Assembly: GCA_030602315.1 (NCBI GenBank)
Contig: JAUVZY010000015.1
Span: forward strand, 1-64,000
DNA length: 64,000 nucleotides
Reading direction: 5' to 3'
Source: Pseudomonadaceae bacterium
GTDB taxonomy: Bacteria; Pseudomonadota; Gammaproteobacteria; Pseudomonadales; Pseudomonadaceae
A program made the position numbers and the translations under genes. Below the pieces are notes generated by a model. The model was not told the DNA's origin. It saw only the letters and a program-made list of their open reading frames with translations, and did not search any database. The stretch's first letter is position 1. Each line of letters opens with the position of its first letter. This document shows positions 16,173 through 27,086 of the stretch, piece after piece.

Positions 16173-17564
16173 ATGATCGACTCCGCCCTGATCGATGAGC
16201 TGAAAACCCTGGTCGAGCCTGGCAAGGTGCTGACCGACGCCGACTCCCTGGACGCCTACGGCAAGGACTGGACCAAGCAGTTCCCGCCGGCGCCGTCGGC
16301 CATCGTGTTTCCCAAGAGCATCGAGGAAGTGCAGGCCATCGTGCGCTGGGCCAACGAGCGCAAGGTCGCGCTGGTGCCCTCGGGCGGTCGTACCGGCCTC
16401 TCCGCCGCCGCCGTCGCCGCCAACGGCGAGGTGGTGGTCGCCTTCGACTACATGAACAAGATCGTCGAATTCAACGAGTTCGACCGCACCGCCGTGTGCC
16501 AGGCCGGGGTGGTCACCGCGCAGCTGCAGCAGTTCGCCGCGGACAAGGGCCTCTACTATCCGGTGGACTTCGCCTCCGCCGGCTCCAGCCAGATCGGCGG
16601 CAACATCGGCACCAATGCCGGTGGCATCAAGGTGATCCGCTACGGCATGACCCGCAACTGGGTGGCCGGCATGAAGGTGGTCACCGGCAAGGGCGAGATC
16701 CTTGAGCTCAACCGCGACCTGATCAAGAACGCCACCGGCTACGACCTGCGCCAGCTGTTCATCGGCGCCGAGGGCACCCTGGGCTTCGTGGTCGAGGCCA
16801 CCATGCGCCTGGAGCGCGCGCCGCAGAACCTCACCGCGATGGTGCTGGGCACCGCCGACCTGGATTCGATCATGCCGGTGCTGCATGCCTTCCAGAGCCG
16901 CATCGATCTGACCGCCTTCGAGTTCTTCTCCGACAAGGCGCTGGCCAAGGTGCTGGCGCGTGGCGACGTACCGGCCGCGTTCGAGACCGACTGCCCCTAC
17001 TACGCGCTGCTCGAATTCGAAGCCAGCACCGAGGAAGTCGCCAATGCCGCGCTGGAAGTGTTCGAGCACTGCATGGAAGAGGGCTGGGTGCTGGACGGGG
17101 TGATGAGCCAGTCCGAGCAGCAGCTGCAGAACCTGTGGAAGCTGCGCGAGTACATCTCCGAGACCATCTCGCACTGGACGCCGTACAAGAACGACATCTC
17201 GGTCACCGTGTCCAAGGTGCCGGCCTTCCTCAAGGAAATCGACGACATCGTCGGCCAGCACTACCCGGACTTCGAGATCGTCTGGTTCGGCCACATCGGT
17301 GACGGCAACCTGCACCTGAACATCCTCAAGCCCGATGCGCTGGCCAAGGAAGAGTTCTTCGCCAAGTGCGCCACGGTGAACAAGTGGGTGTTCGAGACCG
17401 TCGAGAAGTACAACGGCTCGATCTCCGCCGAGCACGGCGTCGGCATGACCAAGCGCGATTACCTGGGCTACAGTCGTTCGGAGGCGGAAATCGCCTACAT
17501 GAAGGCGATCAAGGCGGTGTTCGACCCCAACGGCATCATGAACCCGGGCAAGATCTTCGCGTAA
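16173..17564 (+). CDS. D-2-hydroxyglutarate dehydrogenase (FAD-linked oxidase)
   Basis: A 463-residue FAD-binding oxidase of the VAO/GlcD family. The FAD-binding PCMH domain occupies about residues 30-215, with PSGGRTGLSAAAVAANGEVV and SQIGGNIGTNAGGIKVIRYG. The C-terminal FAD-oxidase domain has FGHIGDGNLHLNI, with the metal-ligand histidines expected in this family, and ends ISAEHGVGMTKRDYLGYSRS and DPNGIMNPGKIF. In Pseudomonas this enzyme re-oxidises the D-2-hydroxyglutarate made by SerA and passes electrons onward, pulling serine synthesis forward. The position divergent from serA supports this assignment over D-lactate or glycolate oxidase. Several in-frame starts exist (16143 GTG, 16149, 16158); 16173 gives the usual family N-terminus. 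Confidence 0.85.
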   Translation: MIDSALIDELKTLVEPGKVLTDADSLDAYGKDWTKQFPPAPSAIVFPKSIEEVQAIVRWANERKVALVPSGGRTGLSAAAVAANGEVVVAFDYMNKIVEFNEFDRTAVCQAGVVTAQLQQFAADKGLYYPVDFASAGSSQIGGNIGTNAGGIKVIRYGMTRNWVAGMKVVTGKGEILELNRDLIKNATGYDLRQLFIGAEGTLGFVVEATMRLERAPQNLTAMVLGTADLDSIMPVLHAFQSRIDLTAFEFFSDKALAKVLARGDVPAAFETDCPYYALLEFEASTEEVANAALEVFEHCMEEGWVLDGVMSQSEQQLQNLWKLREYISETISHWTPYKNDISVTVSKVPAFLKEIDDIVGQHYPDFEIVWFGHIGDGNLHLNILKPDALAKEEFFAKCATVNKWVFETVEKYNGSISAEHGVGMTKRDYLGYSRSEAEIAYMKAIKAVFDPNGIMNPGKIFA

Positions 17565-17571
17565 GCGCGCA

Positions 17572-17601
17572 GGGTGGAAAACCGCCTGGCGCTTTCCACC
17601 C
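17572..17601 (+). terminator. Hairpin after the D-2-hydroxyglutarate dehydrogenase gene
   Basis: Inverted repeat GGGTGGAAA / TTTCCACCC, with a 12-nt loop, starting 8 bp after the stop codon. Confidence 0.5.
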
Positions 17602-17615
17602 CGGCTGCCGCGAAT

Positions 17616-17645
17616 GGTGAAAAAGGCCTGCGGCCATTTTTCACC
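17616..17645 (+). terminator. Second hairpin, upstream of the FAH-family gene
   Basis: A long inverted repeat GGTGAAAAAGGCC / GGCCATTTTTCACC with a 3-nt loop and one bulged base lies between the oxidase and the FAH-family gene. It may act as a terminator in either direction or as a 5' leader structure of the downstream gene. Confidence 0.5.
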
Positions 17646-17668
17646 CTACGGATTTTCAGGAGCCAGCC

Positions 17669-18334
17669 ATGAGCTACCAGCATCACTACACCGACGGCAC
17701 GCCGATCCACTTCCCGCTGGGCAAGGTCGTCTGCGTCGGGCGCAACTACGCCGAGCACGCCAAGGAGCTGAACAACGAGGTGCCGAGCGAGCCGCTGTTG
17801 TTCATCAAACCCGGTAGTTGCACGGTGCCGCTGGAGGAAGCCTTCAGCATTCCGCATGATCGCGGGGAGGTGCACTACGAGGCGGAAATCGCCGTGCTGA
17901 TCGGCAAGCCGCTGTCGACCAAGCCGAACGACGAGGAACTGCTCGATGCCATCTCCGGCTTCGCTCCGGCGCTGGACCTGACCCTGCGCGAGGTGCAGGC
18001 GCGCCTGAAGGAGAAGGGCCACCCCTGGGAAATCGCCAAGAGCTTCGACGGTGCCTGCGTGCTGGCCCCGTTCGTGCCGCGCGACAGCATCGAAGACCTG
18101 GGCGACATCGGCATCCGCCTGAGCCTCAATGGCGAGCGCCGCCAGGACGGCAACAGCCGGGACATGCTGACGCCCATCCTGCCCTTGATCCGCTACATCG
18201 CCGGGCACTTCAGCCTGCTGCCGGGTGACGTGGTGCTGACCGGCACGCCCGCCGGGGTCGGCCCGCTGCAGGTTGGCGATCGCCTCGATCTGGAGCTGGT
18301 CGGCGTGGCGCAGTTCACCACCCGGGTGATCTGA
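17669..18334 (+). CDS. Fumarylacetoacetate hydrolase (FAH) family protein
   Basis: A 221-residue enzyme of the FAH superfamily (YcgM/FAHD1 type: acylpyruvases, oxaloacetate decarboxylases). It shows the family start KVVCVGRNYAEHAKELNNEV, the metal-binding segment YEAEIAVLIGKPLS (expected Glu ligands), the KSFDGACVLAPFVP region and the C-terminal signature GDVVLTGTPAGVGPLQVGDR. The exact substrate is uncertain. A clear CAGGAG site precedes the ATG at 17669. It is on the same strand as the upstream oxidase but separated by two hairpins. Confidence 0.9.
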   Translation: MSYQHHYTDGTPIHFPLGKVVCVGRNYAEHAKELNNEVPSEPLLFIKPGSCTVPLEEAFSIPHDRGEVHYEAEIAVLIGKPLSTKPNDEELLDAISGFAPALDLTLREVQARLKEKGHPWEIAKSFDGACVLAPFVPRDSIEDLGDIGIRLSLNGERRQDGNSRDMLTPILPLIRYIAGHFSLLPGDVVLTGTPAGVGPLQVGDRLDLELVGVAQFTTRVI

Positions 18335-18399
18335 GCCTCACGAAAATTTCACAACCACGCTGGCATAGTGCCCGGCCCTGCTTTGTGCGAGCCGTGTAC

Positions 18400-19308
18400 A
18401 TGCCAGTGCGTGCCTTCCCCCGTCGCCGTCTGCTCAGTTGCCTGGCGCTCGCAGCCTTGTTGGCGGGGCTGGTGCTCGGTGGCGCCCTGTTGCACTGGGA
18501 CGACCAGCTGCGACTTTCCTGGCGCGAGCGCCTGACCGATTCGGACACGCGCGCGCTGAGCATCTGGCTGCCCGACTACCGCCTGACCCTTTCGGTCGAG
18601 CTTCCCGGTCTGGAAGACGACGAAACCTCCGGACTCACCTGGAACCCGCTGACCGGCACGCTGTTTACCGTCACCGGGCAGAATCCGCAGCTGGTGGAAA
18701 TCAGCCCGCAGGGGGTGATCCTGCGGCGCATCCGGCTGTACGGGTTTTCCGATCCGGAGGCGGTGGAGTCCCTCGGCGACGGCCGGCTGGCCATCATCGA
18801 CGAGCGTCAGCGCCTGCTGGCGGTGTTCGAACTGCCCGAGGGTGATGCGCCGTTGCAGCTGAGCGAGCTGGCGACCTATGACCTCGGCCACCGCGAGGCG
18901 GGCAACAAGGGCTTTGAGGGGCTGGCCTGGGATGCGCGCAGCCAGAGCCTGCTGCTGGCCAAGGAGCGCGATCCGCTGGGACTCTACAGCCTGCCGTTTC
19001 CCGGCGAGGACGGTGCGCCCGGCGCGCTGGTCGCGCGGGCGGATCAGGCGCTGATGGTGCGCGACCTGTCCTCGGTGGCGATCGATCCGCGCACCGGGCA
19101 CACCCTGCTGCTGTCGGACGAATCGCGGCTGCTCCTGGAGCTGGATCGCGACGGCCAGCCGCGCAGCGCCATGCGTCTGCTTGGCGGGTTGAGCGGTTTG
19201 GCGCGCAGCATTGACCAGGCCGAGGGCGTGGCGATGGATGATCGGGGGCGGATCTTCGTGGTCGGCGAGCCCAATCGCTTCTACGTGTTCGAGCGTCAGG
19301 CCCGCTAG
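18400..19308 (+). CDS. SdiA-regulated domain protein (predicted membrane-anchored beta-propeller)
   Basis: About 302 residues. A basic N-terminus and one hydrophobic helix (about residues 10-30) suggest membrane anchoring with a periplasmic domain. The rest resembles the SdiA-regulated/YjiK-type beta-propeller: EDDETSGLTWNPLTGTLFTV, GFSDPEAVESLGDGRLAIID, GNKGFEGLAWDARSQSLLLA and a last blade AEGVAMDDRGRIFVVGEPN. The function is unknown; some relatives resemble phytase-like propellers. An in-frame GTG at 18385 is an alternative start; neither has a strong ribosome binding site. The gene converges on rpiA, ending 9 bp from it. Confidence 0.78.
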   Translation: MPVRAFPRRRLLSCLALAALLAGLVLGGALLHWDDQLRLSWRERLTDSDTRALSIWLPDYRLTLSVELPGLEDDETSGLTWNPLTGTLFTVTGQNPQLVEISPQGVILRRIRLYGFSDPEAVESLGDGRLAIIDERQRLLAVFELPEGDAPLQLSELATYDLGHREAGNKGFEGLAWDARSQSLLLAKERDPLGLYSLPFPGEDGAPGALVARADQALMVRDLSSVAIDPRTGHTLLLSDESRLLLELDRDGQPRSAMRLLGGLSGLARSIDQAEGVAMDDRGRIFVVGEPNRFYVFERQAR

Positions 19309-19317
19309 GGGGCAGCT

Positions 19318-19992
19318 TTAGCTGCGCTTGAACTCCACCACGCCGTCGGCAGTGCCCAGTAGCAGGATGTCCGCCGGGCGCTGGGCGAACAGGCCATTGG
19401 TGACCACCCCGACGATATTGTTGATCTGGCCTTCGAGCTCCGGCGCATGGCCGATCAGCAGGTTGTGCACATCGAGGATCACGTTGCCGTTGTCGGTCAC
19501 CACGCCTTCGCGGTACTCGGGGTCGCCGCCGAGCTTGACGATCTGCCGGGCCACGTAGCTGCGCGCCATCGGGATCACTTCGACCGGCAGCGGGAAGCCA
19601 CCGAGGCGCTCGACCTTCTTGCTCTGGTCGGCGATGCAGATGAAGGTCTGCGCCACCGCGGCGACGATCTTCTCGCGGGTCAGCGCGGCGCCGCCGCCCT
19701 TGATCATTTCCAGGTGGGCGTTCACCTCGTCGGCGCCGTCCACGTAGAACTCCAGCTCGGGCACGCTGTTGAGGTCGTACACCGGAATGCCGTGCTGCTT
19801 CAGGCGCGCGGCGGTGGCTTCGGAGCTGGCCACGGCGCCGTCGAAGTCCATCTTGTGCCGAGCCAGCAGGTCGATGAAGAAGTTGGCGGTAGAGCCGGTG
19901 CCGACACCAATGATGCTCTTGGTGGTCAGGTGCGGAACGATGCGGTCGACGGCGGCCTGGGCCACGGCCTGCTTGAGCTGATCCTGGGTCAT
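19318..19992 (-). CDS. rpiA: Ribose-5-phosphate isomerase A
   Basis: A 224-residue cytosolic enzyme of the non-oxidative pentose phosphate pathway, interconverting ribose-5-phosphate and ribulose-5-phosphate. The phosphate-binding loop is [18 protein letters not shown] near residue 30, the catalytic region is in [20 protein letters not shown], and [13 protein letters not shown] supplies the lysine loop. The length is normal. It is divergent from ilvA across 159 bp, an arrangement common in pseudomonads. Confidence 0.97.
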   Translation of the reverse strand: MTQDQLKQAVAQAAVDRIVPHLTTKSIIGVGTGSTANFFIDLLARHKMDFDGAVASSEATAARLKQHGIPVYDLNSVPELEFYVDGADEVNAHLEMIKGGGAALTREKIVAAVAQTFICIADQSKKVERLGGFPLPVEVIPMARSYVARQIVKLGGDPEYREGVVTDNGNVILDVHNLLIGHAPELEGQINNIVGVVTNGLFAQRPADILLLGTADGVVEFKRS

Positions 19993-20151
19993 GGGGCGCT
20001 CCGGAAGGGGGTTGGCGAAGGGGGCGGAGTATACCGGGGACGCGGCGCTTGCGCTGGATTGCCGGCGTGGCCGGCGCGCCGGCTTGGTGGTGTCGCGTGG
20101 TGTGCGACGTTAGACTCGCCGTTTCGCCCGCCCCTCGGTCAGAACGCCGCA

Positions 20152-21666
<1,515 letters not shown>

Positions 21667-21726
21667 GCCCGGCGCGCGTTCGAGGTGATCTTCTGCCTGA
21701 TGGTCAGCAAGGGCGCCTGAATGAAA

Positions 21727-21746
21727 AGCCCGCCGGAAGGCGGGCT
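21727..21746. terminator. Terminator between ilvA and the HAD-family gene
   Basis: An 8-bp perfect stem AGCCCGCC / GGCGGGCT with a GGAA loop lies between two convergent genes. AAAA precedes it on the plus strand (TTTT for the minus-strand transcript), so it probably serves both. Confidence 0.8.
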
Positions 21747-21758
21747 GTTGCTTGTTGC

Positions 21759-22412
21759 TCAGCGCAGGGAAATCACCTGCCAGCCGCGCTTCTGCGCTTC
21801 GGCGCGCAGCGTGGCGTCGGGGTCGACCGCCACCGGATTGGCCACCCGTTCGAGCAGCGGCAGGTCGTTGTGCGAGTCGCTGTAGAACCAGCTGTCATCC
21901 AGCGAGTGGCCGTGCTCGGCCAGCCAGCGCTCCAGGCGCTCCACCTTGCCGGCCTGGAAGCACGGGGTGTCGGTGCTGCGCCCGGTGTAGCGGCCGTCCT
22001 GCATCTCGCATTCGGTCGCCAGCAGCACCGGCACACCCAGTCGTTCGGCGATCGGGCCGGTGATGAAGCGGTTGGTCGCGGTGATGATCATCGGCAGGTC
22101 GCCGGCCTCCTTGTGCTGACGCACCAGGGCCTCGCCCTTGGCCAGGATGATCGGCTCGATGAAATCCTGCATGAAGCGGCGATGCCACTCGGCCAGCTGC
22201 TCCGGCTCGCTGCGCCCGAGCAGCTCCTGGCAGAAGTCCTGGTAGGCGCGCACGTCCAGCCGTCCCTCGAGGTAGTCCTGGTAGAAGGCATCGTTGCGCG
22301 CCGAGTAGTGCGTCGGCTCGACCAGGCCATGGTGGCAGACAAACCGTCCCCAGGCATGATCGCTGTCGCCGGCCAGCAGGGTGTTGTCGAGGTCGAAGAT
22401 GGCAAGACGCAC
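21759..22412 (-). CDS. HAD-superfamily phosphatase (HAD-IB type)
   Basis: A 217-residue haloacid-dehalogenase-type hydrolase. Motif I is [20 protein letters not shown] with the nucleophile and acid/base aspartates, motif II is in [12 protein letters not shown], and motifs III/IV are [20 protein letters not shown]. The subfamily (IB, phosphoserine-phosphatase-like) is clear, but the physiological phosphoester is not. Start GTG at 22412 places motif I at residues 5-12, as is normal; the open frame continues 13 codons further with no family similarity. It is divergent from rppH. Confidence 0.88.
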   Translation of the reverse strand: MRLAIFDLDNTLLAGDSDHAWGRFVCHHGLVEPTHYSARNDAFYQDYLEGRLDVRAYQDFCQELLGRSEPEQLAEWHRRFMQDFIEPIILAKGEALVRQHKEAGDLPMIITATNRFITGPIAERLGVPVLLATECEMQDGRYTGRSTDTPCFQAGKVERLERWLAEHGHSLDDSWFYSDSHNDLPLLERVANPVAVDPDATLRAEAQKRGWQVISLR

Positions 22413-22584
22413 GTGAAACTCCACAAGGCAGGGCTGAAGTGCGCACAGCATAGCGGCTCGTCGGCCTTGTTGCAGTCCCCCGTTAGCGGCGGGCGCAGAG
22501 CCGCCAGCCGGCTGGTCGCGCCGCTTTCAGGGGCCGCGAGTTTTGTGGAACAATGCGGCGACAATAGCTGCGAGAAGATGCACC

Positions 22585-23067
22585 GTGATCGATTCCGATG
22601 GTTTCCGTCCCAATGTCGGCATCATCCTGACCAATGAGGTGGGGCAGGTGCTTTGGGCCCGGCGGATCAACCAGGACGCCTGGCAGTTTCCGCAGGGCGG
22701 AATCAACGAGCGCGAATCGCCGGAAGACGCCCTGTACCGCGAGCTGACCGAAGAGATCGGTCTCGAGGAGGCAGACGTCAAGGTGCTCGCCTGCACCCGT
22801 GGCTGGTTGCGCTATCGCCTGCCGCAGCGGCTGGTGCGTACCCACAGCCAGCCGCTGTGCATCGGCCAGAAACAGAAGTGGTTCCTGCTGCAATTGCTAT
22901 CGGACGAATCGCGGGTGCGCATGGACGTGACCGGCAAGCCCGAGTTCGATGGCTGGCGCTGGGTCAGCTACTGGTATCCCCTGGGCCAGGTGGTCTCCTT
23001 CAAGCGGGAGGTCTACCGCCGCGCCCTCAAAGAACTCGCCCCGCGCCTGATGGTGCGGGAGTACTGA
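22585..23067 (+). CDS. rppH: RNA pyrophosphohydrolase
   Basis: A 160-residue Nudix hydrolase that removes pyrophosphate from 5'-triphosphorylated RNA and so triggers RNase E-dependent decay. The N-terminus [17 protein letters not shown] is diagnostic, and the Nudix box [20 protein letters not shown] continues to EIGL as the G-x5-E-x7-REUxEExGU pattern. GTG at 22585 is used because homologues start at this position; the frame is open upstream. ptsP follows after 14 bp, a conserved pair in gammaproteobacteria. Confidence 0.96.
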   Translation: MIDSDGFRPNVGIILTNEVGQVLWARRINQDAWQFPQGGINERESPEDALYRELTEEIGLEEADVKVLACTRGWLRYRLPQRLVRTHSQPLCIGQKQKWFLLQLLSDESRVRMDVTGKPEFDGWRWVSYWYPLGQVVSFKREVYRRALKELAPRLMVREY

Positions 23068-23081
23068 CGGAACCCACGCCA

Positions 23082-25361
23082 ATGCTCGGCACGCTGCGCA
23101 AGATCGTCCAGGAAGTGAACGCCGCCAAGGATCTCAAGGCGGCACTGGGCATCATCGTGCTGCGCGTCAAGGAGGCGATGGGCAGCCAGGTCTGCTCGGT
23201 CTACCTGCGTGATCGCGAGAGCGGCCGCTTCGTGCTGATGGCCACCGAGGGCCTGAACAAGCGCGCCATCGGCAAGGTCAGCATGGCGCCCAACGAAGGT
23301 CTGGTCGGTCTGGTCGGCTCGCGCGAGGAGCCTTTGAACCTCGAGCACGCCTCCGAACACCCGCGTTACCGCTACTTCGCCGAAACCGGCGAGGAACGCT
23401 ATGCCTCCTTCCTCGGTGCGCCGATCATCCACCACCGCCGCGTGCTCGGCGTACTGGTGGTGCAGCAAAAGGAGCAGCGCAAGTTCGACGAGGGCGAGGA
23501 AGCCTTCCTGGTCACCATGAGCGCGCAGCTCGCCGGGGTCATCGCCCACGCCGAGGCGACCGGCTCGATCAGCGGCCTGGGCAGTGAGGGCAAGAGCGCC
23601 AGCGATACCCGCTTCACCGGCATTCCCGGTGCGCCGGGTGCGGCCATCGGCACCGCGGTGGTGGTGCTGCCGCCGGCCGATCTGGATGTGGTGCCGGACA
23701 AGTCGGTCAGCGACATCGATGCCGAGCTGGCGCTGTTCCAGTCGGCGCTCGAGTCGGTGCGCGCTGACATGCGCATGCTTTCGGACAAGCTGGCCAACCA
23801 GATGCGCCGTGAGGAACGCGCGCTGTTCGACGTCTACCTGATGATGCTCGAAGACTCGGCGCTGGGCGGCGAAGTCGCCGCGGTGATCCGCACCGGCCAG
23901 TGGGCGCAGGGGGCGTTGCGCCAGGTGGTCAACGACCATGTGCAGCGCTTCGAGATGATGGACGACGCCTACCTGCGCGAGCGCGCCTCGGACGTCAAGG
24001 ATATCGGTCGGCGCCTGCTGGCCTACCTGCAACAGGCGCGTCAGCAGAGTCTGACCTACCCCGACAACACCATCCTGGTCAGCGAGGAGCTGTCGCCGGC
24101 GATGCTCGGCGACGTGCCCGAGGGCAAGCTGGCCGGCCTGGTTTCGGTGCTCGGCTCGGGCAACTCGCACGTGGCGATTCTGGCCCGCGCGCTGGGCATC
24201 CCCACGGTGATGGGGGTGGTCGACCTGCCGTATTCGAAGGTCGACGGCATCGAGATGATCGTTGATGGCTACCGTGGCGAGATCATTACCCGGCCCGGCA
24301 CCCTGCTGCGCGACCAGTACGCCGCGCTGGTGGAAGAAGACCGTCAGCTGTCGCGCGGGCTCGACGAACTGCGCGAGCTGCCCTGCGAGACCACCGACGG
24401 CTACCGGATTCCGCTGTGGGTGAACACCGGCCTCCTGGCCGATGTGATGCGCGCGCAGGAGCGCGGCGCCGAGGGTGTGGGCCTGTACCGCACCGAAGTG
24501 CCGTTCATGATCAAGGAGCGCTTCCCCAGCGAGAAGGAGCAGCTGGCGATCTACCGCGAGCAGCTCGAGGGCTTCCATCCGCTGCCGGTGACCATGCGCA
24601 CCCTCGATATCGGCGGCGACAAGTCGCTGTCCTACTTCCCGATCAAGGAAGAAAACCCCTTCCTCGGCTGGCGCGGCATCCGCGTGACCCTCGATCACCC
24701 GGAGATCTTCCTGGTGCAGGTGCGCGCCATGCTCAAGGCCAGCGAGGGTCTGAACAACCTGCGCATCCTGCTGCCGATGATCTCCAGCCTGCACGAGCTG
24801 GAAGAGGCGTTGCGCCTGATCCATCGCGCGTGGGCCGAAGTGCGCGACGAGGGCACCGATGCAGTGCTGCCGCCGGTGGGCGTGATGATCGAAGTGCCGG
24901 CGGCGGTCTACCTGACCCGCGAGCTGGCGCGCCAGGCCGACTTCATCTCGGTCGGCTCCAACGACCTGACCCAGTATCTGTTGGCGGTGGACCGCAACAA
25001 TCCGCGCGTCGCGCCGCTTTACAACTACCTGCACCCGGCGGTGCTCGAGGCCCTGCAGCGGGTGGTCAACGAGGCTCATCTGGAAGGCAAGCCGGTGAGC
25101 ATCTGCGGCGAGATGGCCGGCGATCCGGCGGCCGCCATGCTGCTGGTGGCCATGGGCTTTGACAGCCTGTCGATGAACGCCACCAACCTGCCCAAGGTGA
25201 AGTCGCTGCTGCGCCAGGTGAGCCTGGCCGAGGCGCGCGAACTGCTCGGCCGGGTGCTGCAGCTGGACAACCCGCAGGTCATCCAGAGCACGCTGCAGCT
25301 GTCGCTGCGCAACCTGGGGCTGAGCCGCCTGGTCAATCCCACCGGCATTCTGCAGAGCTGA
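23082..25361 (+). CDS. ptsP: Phosphoenolpyruvate-protein phosphotransferase, nitrogen PTS EI(Ntr)
   Basis: A 759-residue enzyme that starts the nitrogen phosphotransferase cascade by transferring phosphate from PEP to NPr. An N-terminal GAF domain (about residues 1-165) senses small molecules. The PEP-utilising N-terminal domain follows, then the swivelling domain with the phosphorylated His363 in GSGNSHVAILARALGIPTVM, and the C-terminal TIM barrel with GVGLYRTEVPFMI, SVGSNDLTQYLLAVDRNNPR and the active-site Cys in SICGEMAGDP. All catalytic motifs are intact. ATG at 23082 follows rppH closely, and the two are probably co-transcribed. Confidence 0.97.
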   Translation: MLGTLRKIVQEVNAAKDLKAALGIIVLRVKEAMGSQVCSVYLRDRESGRFVLMATEGLNKRAIGKVSMAPNEGLVGLVGSREEPLNLEHASEHPRYRYFAETGEERYASFLGAPIIHHRRVLGVLVVQQKEQRKFDEGEEAFLVTMSAQLAGVIAHAEATGSISGLGSEGKSASDTRFTGIPGAPGAAIGTAVVVLPPADLDVVPDKSVSDIDAELALFQSALESVRADMRMLSDKLANQMRREERALFDVYLMMLEDSALGGEVAAVIRTGQWAQGALRQVVNDHVQRFEMMDDAYLRERASDVKDIGRRLLAYLQQARQQSLTYPDNTILVSEELSPAMLGDVPEGKLAGLVSVLGSGNSHVAILARALGIPTVMGVVDLPYSKVDGIEMIVDGYRGEIITRPGTLLRDQYAALVEEDRQLSRGLDELRELPCETTDGYRIPLWVNTGLLADVMRAQERGAEGVGLYRTEVPFMIKERFPSEKEQLAIYREQLEGFHPLPVTMRTLDIGGDKSLSYFPIKEENPFLGWRGIRVTLDHPEIFLVQVRAMLKASEGLNNLRILLPMISSLHELEEALRLIHRAWAEVRDEGTDAVLPPVGVMIEVPAAVYLTRELARQADFISVGSNDLTQYLLAVDRNNPRVAPLYNYLHPAVLEALQRVVNEAHLEGKPVSICGEMAGDPAAAMLLVAMGFDSLSMNATNLPKVKSLLRQVSLAEARELLGRVLQLDNPQVIQSTLQLSLRNLGLSRLVNPTGILQS

Positions 25362-25490
25362 GTGCTCGCGGGCGGTCGCCGATCGCCTTTTGCCTTTCGC
25401 CTGCAGGGTGCGCCGCCGCGGCGGCCGTCCAAGTCCTGAAGCGCGTGGCCTTTTCCGCTACCATTTCGCTTTGATCTGCTGGGGCCGTTC

Positions 25491-26273
25491 ATGGAGTTTC
25501 TGCTTTATCTGCTGCTGGGCGCCTGCGCCGGGGTACTGGCCGGCCTGTTCGGCGTCGGCGGCGGGATGATCATCGTGCCGGTGCTGGTGTTCAGCTTCGC
25601 CGCCCAGGGCTTTGCGCCCGAAGTGCTGACCCATCTGGCAGTCGGCACCTCCCTGGCCACCATCGTGTTCACCTCGATCAACTCGGTGATCGCCCACCAC
25701 AAGCGCGGCGCGGTGATCTGGCCGGTCGTCGGCTGGATGACCCTCGGCATCCTCGTGGGCACGGTGCTCGGCGGCCTGACGGCGGCGGCGATCCAGGGCC
25801 CGATGCTGCAGAAGATCATCGGTGCGTTCGCCATTGCCATGGCCATCCAGATGGGATTCAACCTGCGGCCCAGGGCCGCCGGCGCCATTCCCGGGCGGGG
25901 CGCGCTCGGTGCGGCGGGCGGACTGATTGGCTGGGCCTCGGCGATCTTCGGCATCGGCGGCGGCTCGCTCACCGTGCCGTTTCTGGTCTGGCGCAGCGTG
26001 CCGATGCAGCAGGCCGTGGCGACCTCGGCGGCGGGCGGCCTGCCGATCGCCCTTGCCGGCGCGGCAAGCTTCATGGCCACCGGCTGGAGCCAGCCGGCGC
26101 TGCCCGAGTGGAGCCTGGGTTTTGTCTACTTGCCGGCGATGGTCGGCATCGCGGCGACCTCGATGTTCTTCGCTCGCCTCGGCGCGCACCTGGCCCACCG
26201 CCTGCCGGCGCTGGTGCTGCGCCGTCTGTTCGCCCTGCTGTTGCTGGGCGTCGGTCTCAACTTCTTGCTCTAA
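25491..26273 (+). CDS. TSUP-family permease (TauE/SafE, probable sulfite/anion exporter)
   Basis: A 260-residue inner-membrane protein with about eight helices in two related halves. The repeated family motif appears as AGLFGVGGGMIIVPVLVFSF in the first half and ASAIFGIGGGSLTVPFLVWR in the second. TSUP proteins move sulfite, sulfonates or other organic anions; the substrate here is unknown. lgt starts 9 bp after the stop and thyA overlaps lgt, so the three are likely one operon, a layout conserved in Pseudomonas. Confidence 0.92.
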   Translation: MEFLLYLLLGACAGVLAGLFGVGGGMIIVPVLVFSFAAQGFAPEVLTHLAVGTSLATIVFTSINSVIAHHKRGAVIWPVVGWMTLGILVGTVLGGLTAAAIQGPMLQKIIGAFAIAMAIQMGFNLRPRAAGAIPGRGALGAAGGLIGWASAIFGIGGGSLTVPFLVWRSVPMQQAVATSAAGGLPIALAGAASFMATGWSQPALPEWSLGFVYLPAMVGIAATSMFFARLGAHLAHRLPALVLRRLFALLLLGVGLNFLL

Positions 26274-26282
26274 GGACCTGCG

Positions 26283-27086
26283 ATGCTGACCTTTCCACAA
26301 ATCGATCCGGTTGCCTTCTCCGTCGGGCCGCTGGCGGTGCACTGGTACGGCCTGATGTACCTGGTGGGCATCGGCGGCGCCTGGTGGCTCGCCTCGTTGC
26401 GCCTGGCGCGCTTCGACCCGAGCTGGAGCAAGGACAAGCTCTCGGACCTGGTGTTCTGGGTCGCCCTCGGTGTGATCCTCGGCGGGCGGATCGGCTATGT
26501 GCTGTTCTATGACCTGGCCGCCTACCTCAACGACCCGGCGCTGATCCTGCAAGTGTGGAAGGGCGGCATGTCGTTCCACGGCGGGCTGCTCGGCGTGCTG
26601 CTGGCCAGCTGGTGGTTCGCCCGGCGCAATGGCAAGGGCTTCTTCGAGCTGATGGACTTCATCGCCCCGTTCGTGCCGATCGGCCTGGGCGCCGGGCGCA
26701 TCGGCAACTTCATCAACGCCGAGCTGTGGGGCAAGCCGACCGACCTGCCGTGGGCCATGGTGTTTCCCACCGATCCTGCGCAACTGGCCCGCCACCCCTC
26801 GCAGCTCTACCAATTCGCCCTCGAAGGCGTGGCGCTGTTTGTCATCCTCTGGCTGTACTCGCGCAAGCCGCGCCCGACCATGGCCGTCTCCGGCCTGTTC
26901 GCCGTCTGCTACGGGGTGTTCCGCTTCATTGTCGAGTTCGTCCGCGTGCCGGATGCGCAACTCGGCTACCTGGCCTTCGGCTGGCTGACCATGGGCCAGC
27001 TGCTGACCGTGCCGATGATCCTGGGCGGTGCCGGCATGATGCTCTGGGCCTACCGCCGCCAACCTGTGGCTGGAGCCGCCCGATGA
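26283..27086 (+). CDS. lgt: Prolipoprotein diacylglyceryl transferase
   Basis: A 267-residue inner-membrane enzyme that attaches diacylglycerol to the lipobox cysteine of prolipoproteins, the first step of lipoprotein maturation. It has seven predicted helices, the [20 protein letters not shown] motif and the signature [20 protein letters not shown]. The C-terminal segment includes [20 protein letters not shown]. Its stop overlaps the thyA start (ATGA), a coupling widespread in proteobacteria. Confidence 0.97.
   Translation: MLTFPQIDPVAFSVGPLAVHWYGLMYLVGIGGAWWLASLRLARFDPSWSKDKLSDLVFWVALGVILGGRIGYVLFYDLAAYLNDPALILQVWKGGMSFHGGLLGVLLASWWFARRNGKGFFELMDFIAPFVPIGLGAGRIGNFINAELWGKPTDLPWAMVFPTDPAQLARHPSQLYQFALEGVALFVILWLYSRKPRPTMAVSGLFAVCYGVFRFIVEFVRVPDAQLGYLAFGWLTMGQLLTVPMILGGAGMMLWAYRRQPVAGAAR

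Noticed and set aside
23013-25079. A 688-codon open frame on the minus strand
   Set aside because: It is the antisense shadow of ptsP, with atypical composition and no start signal.
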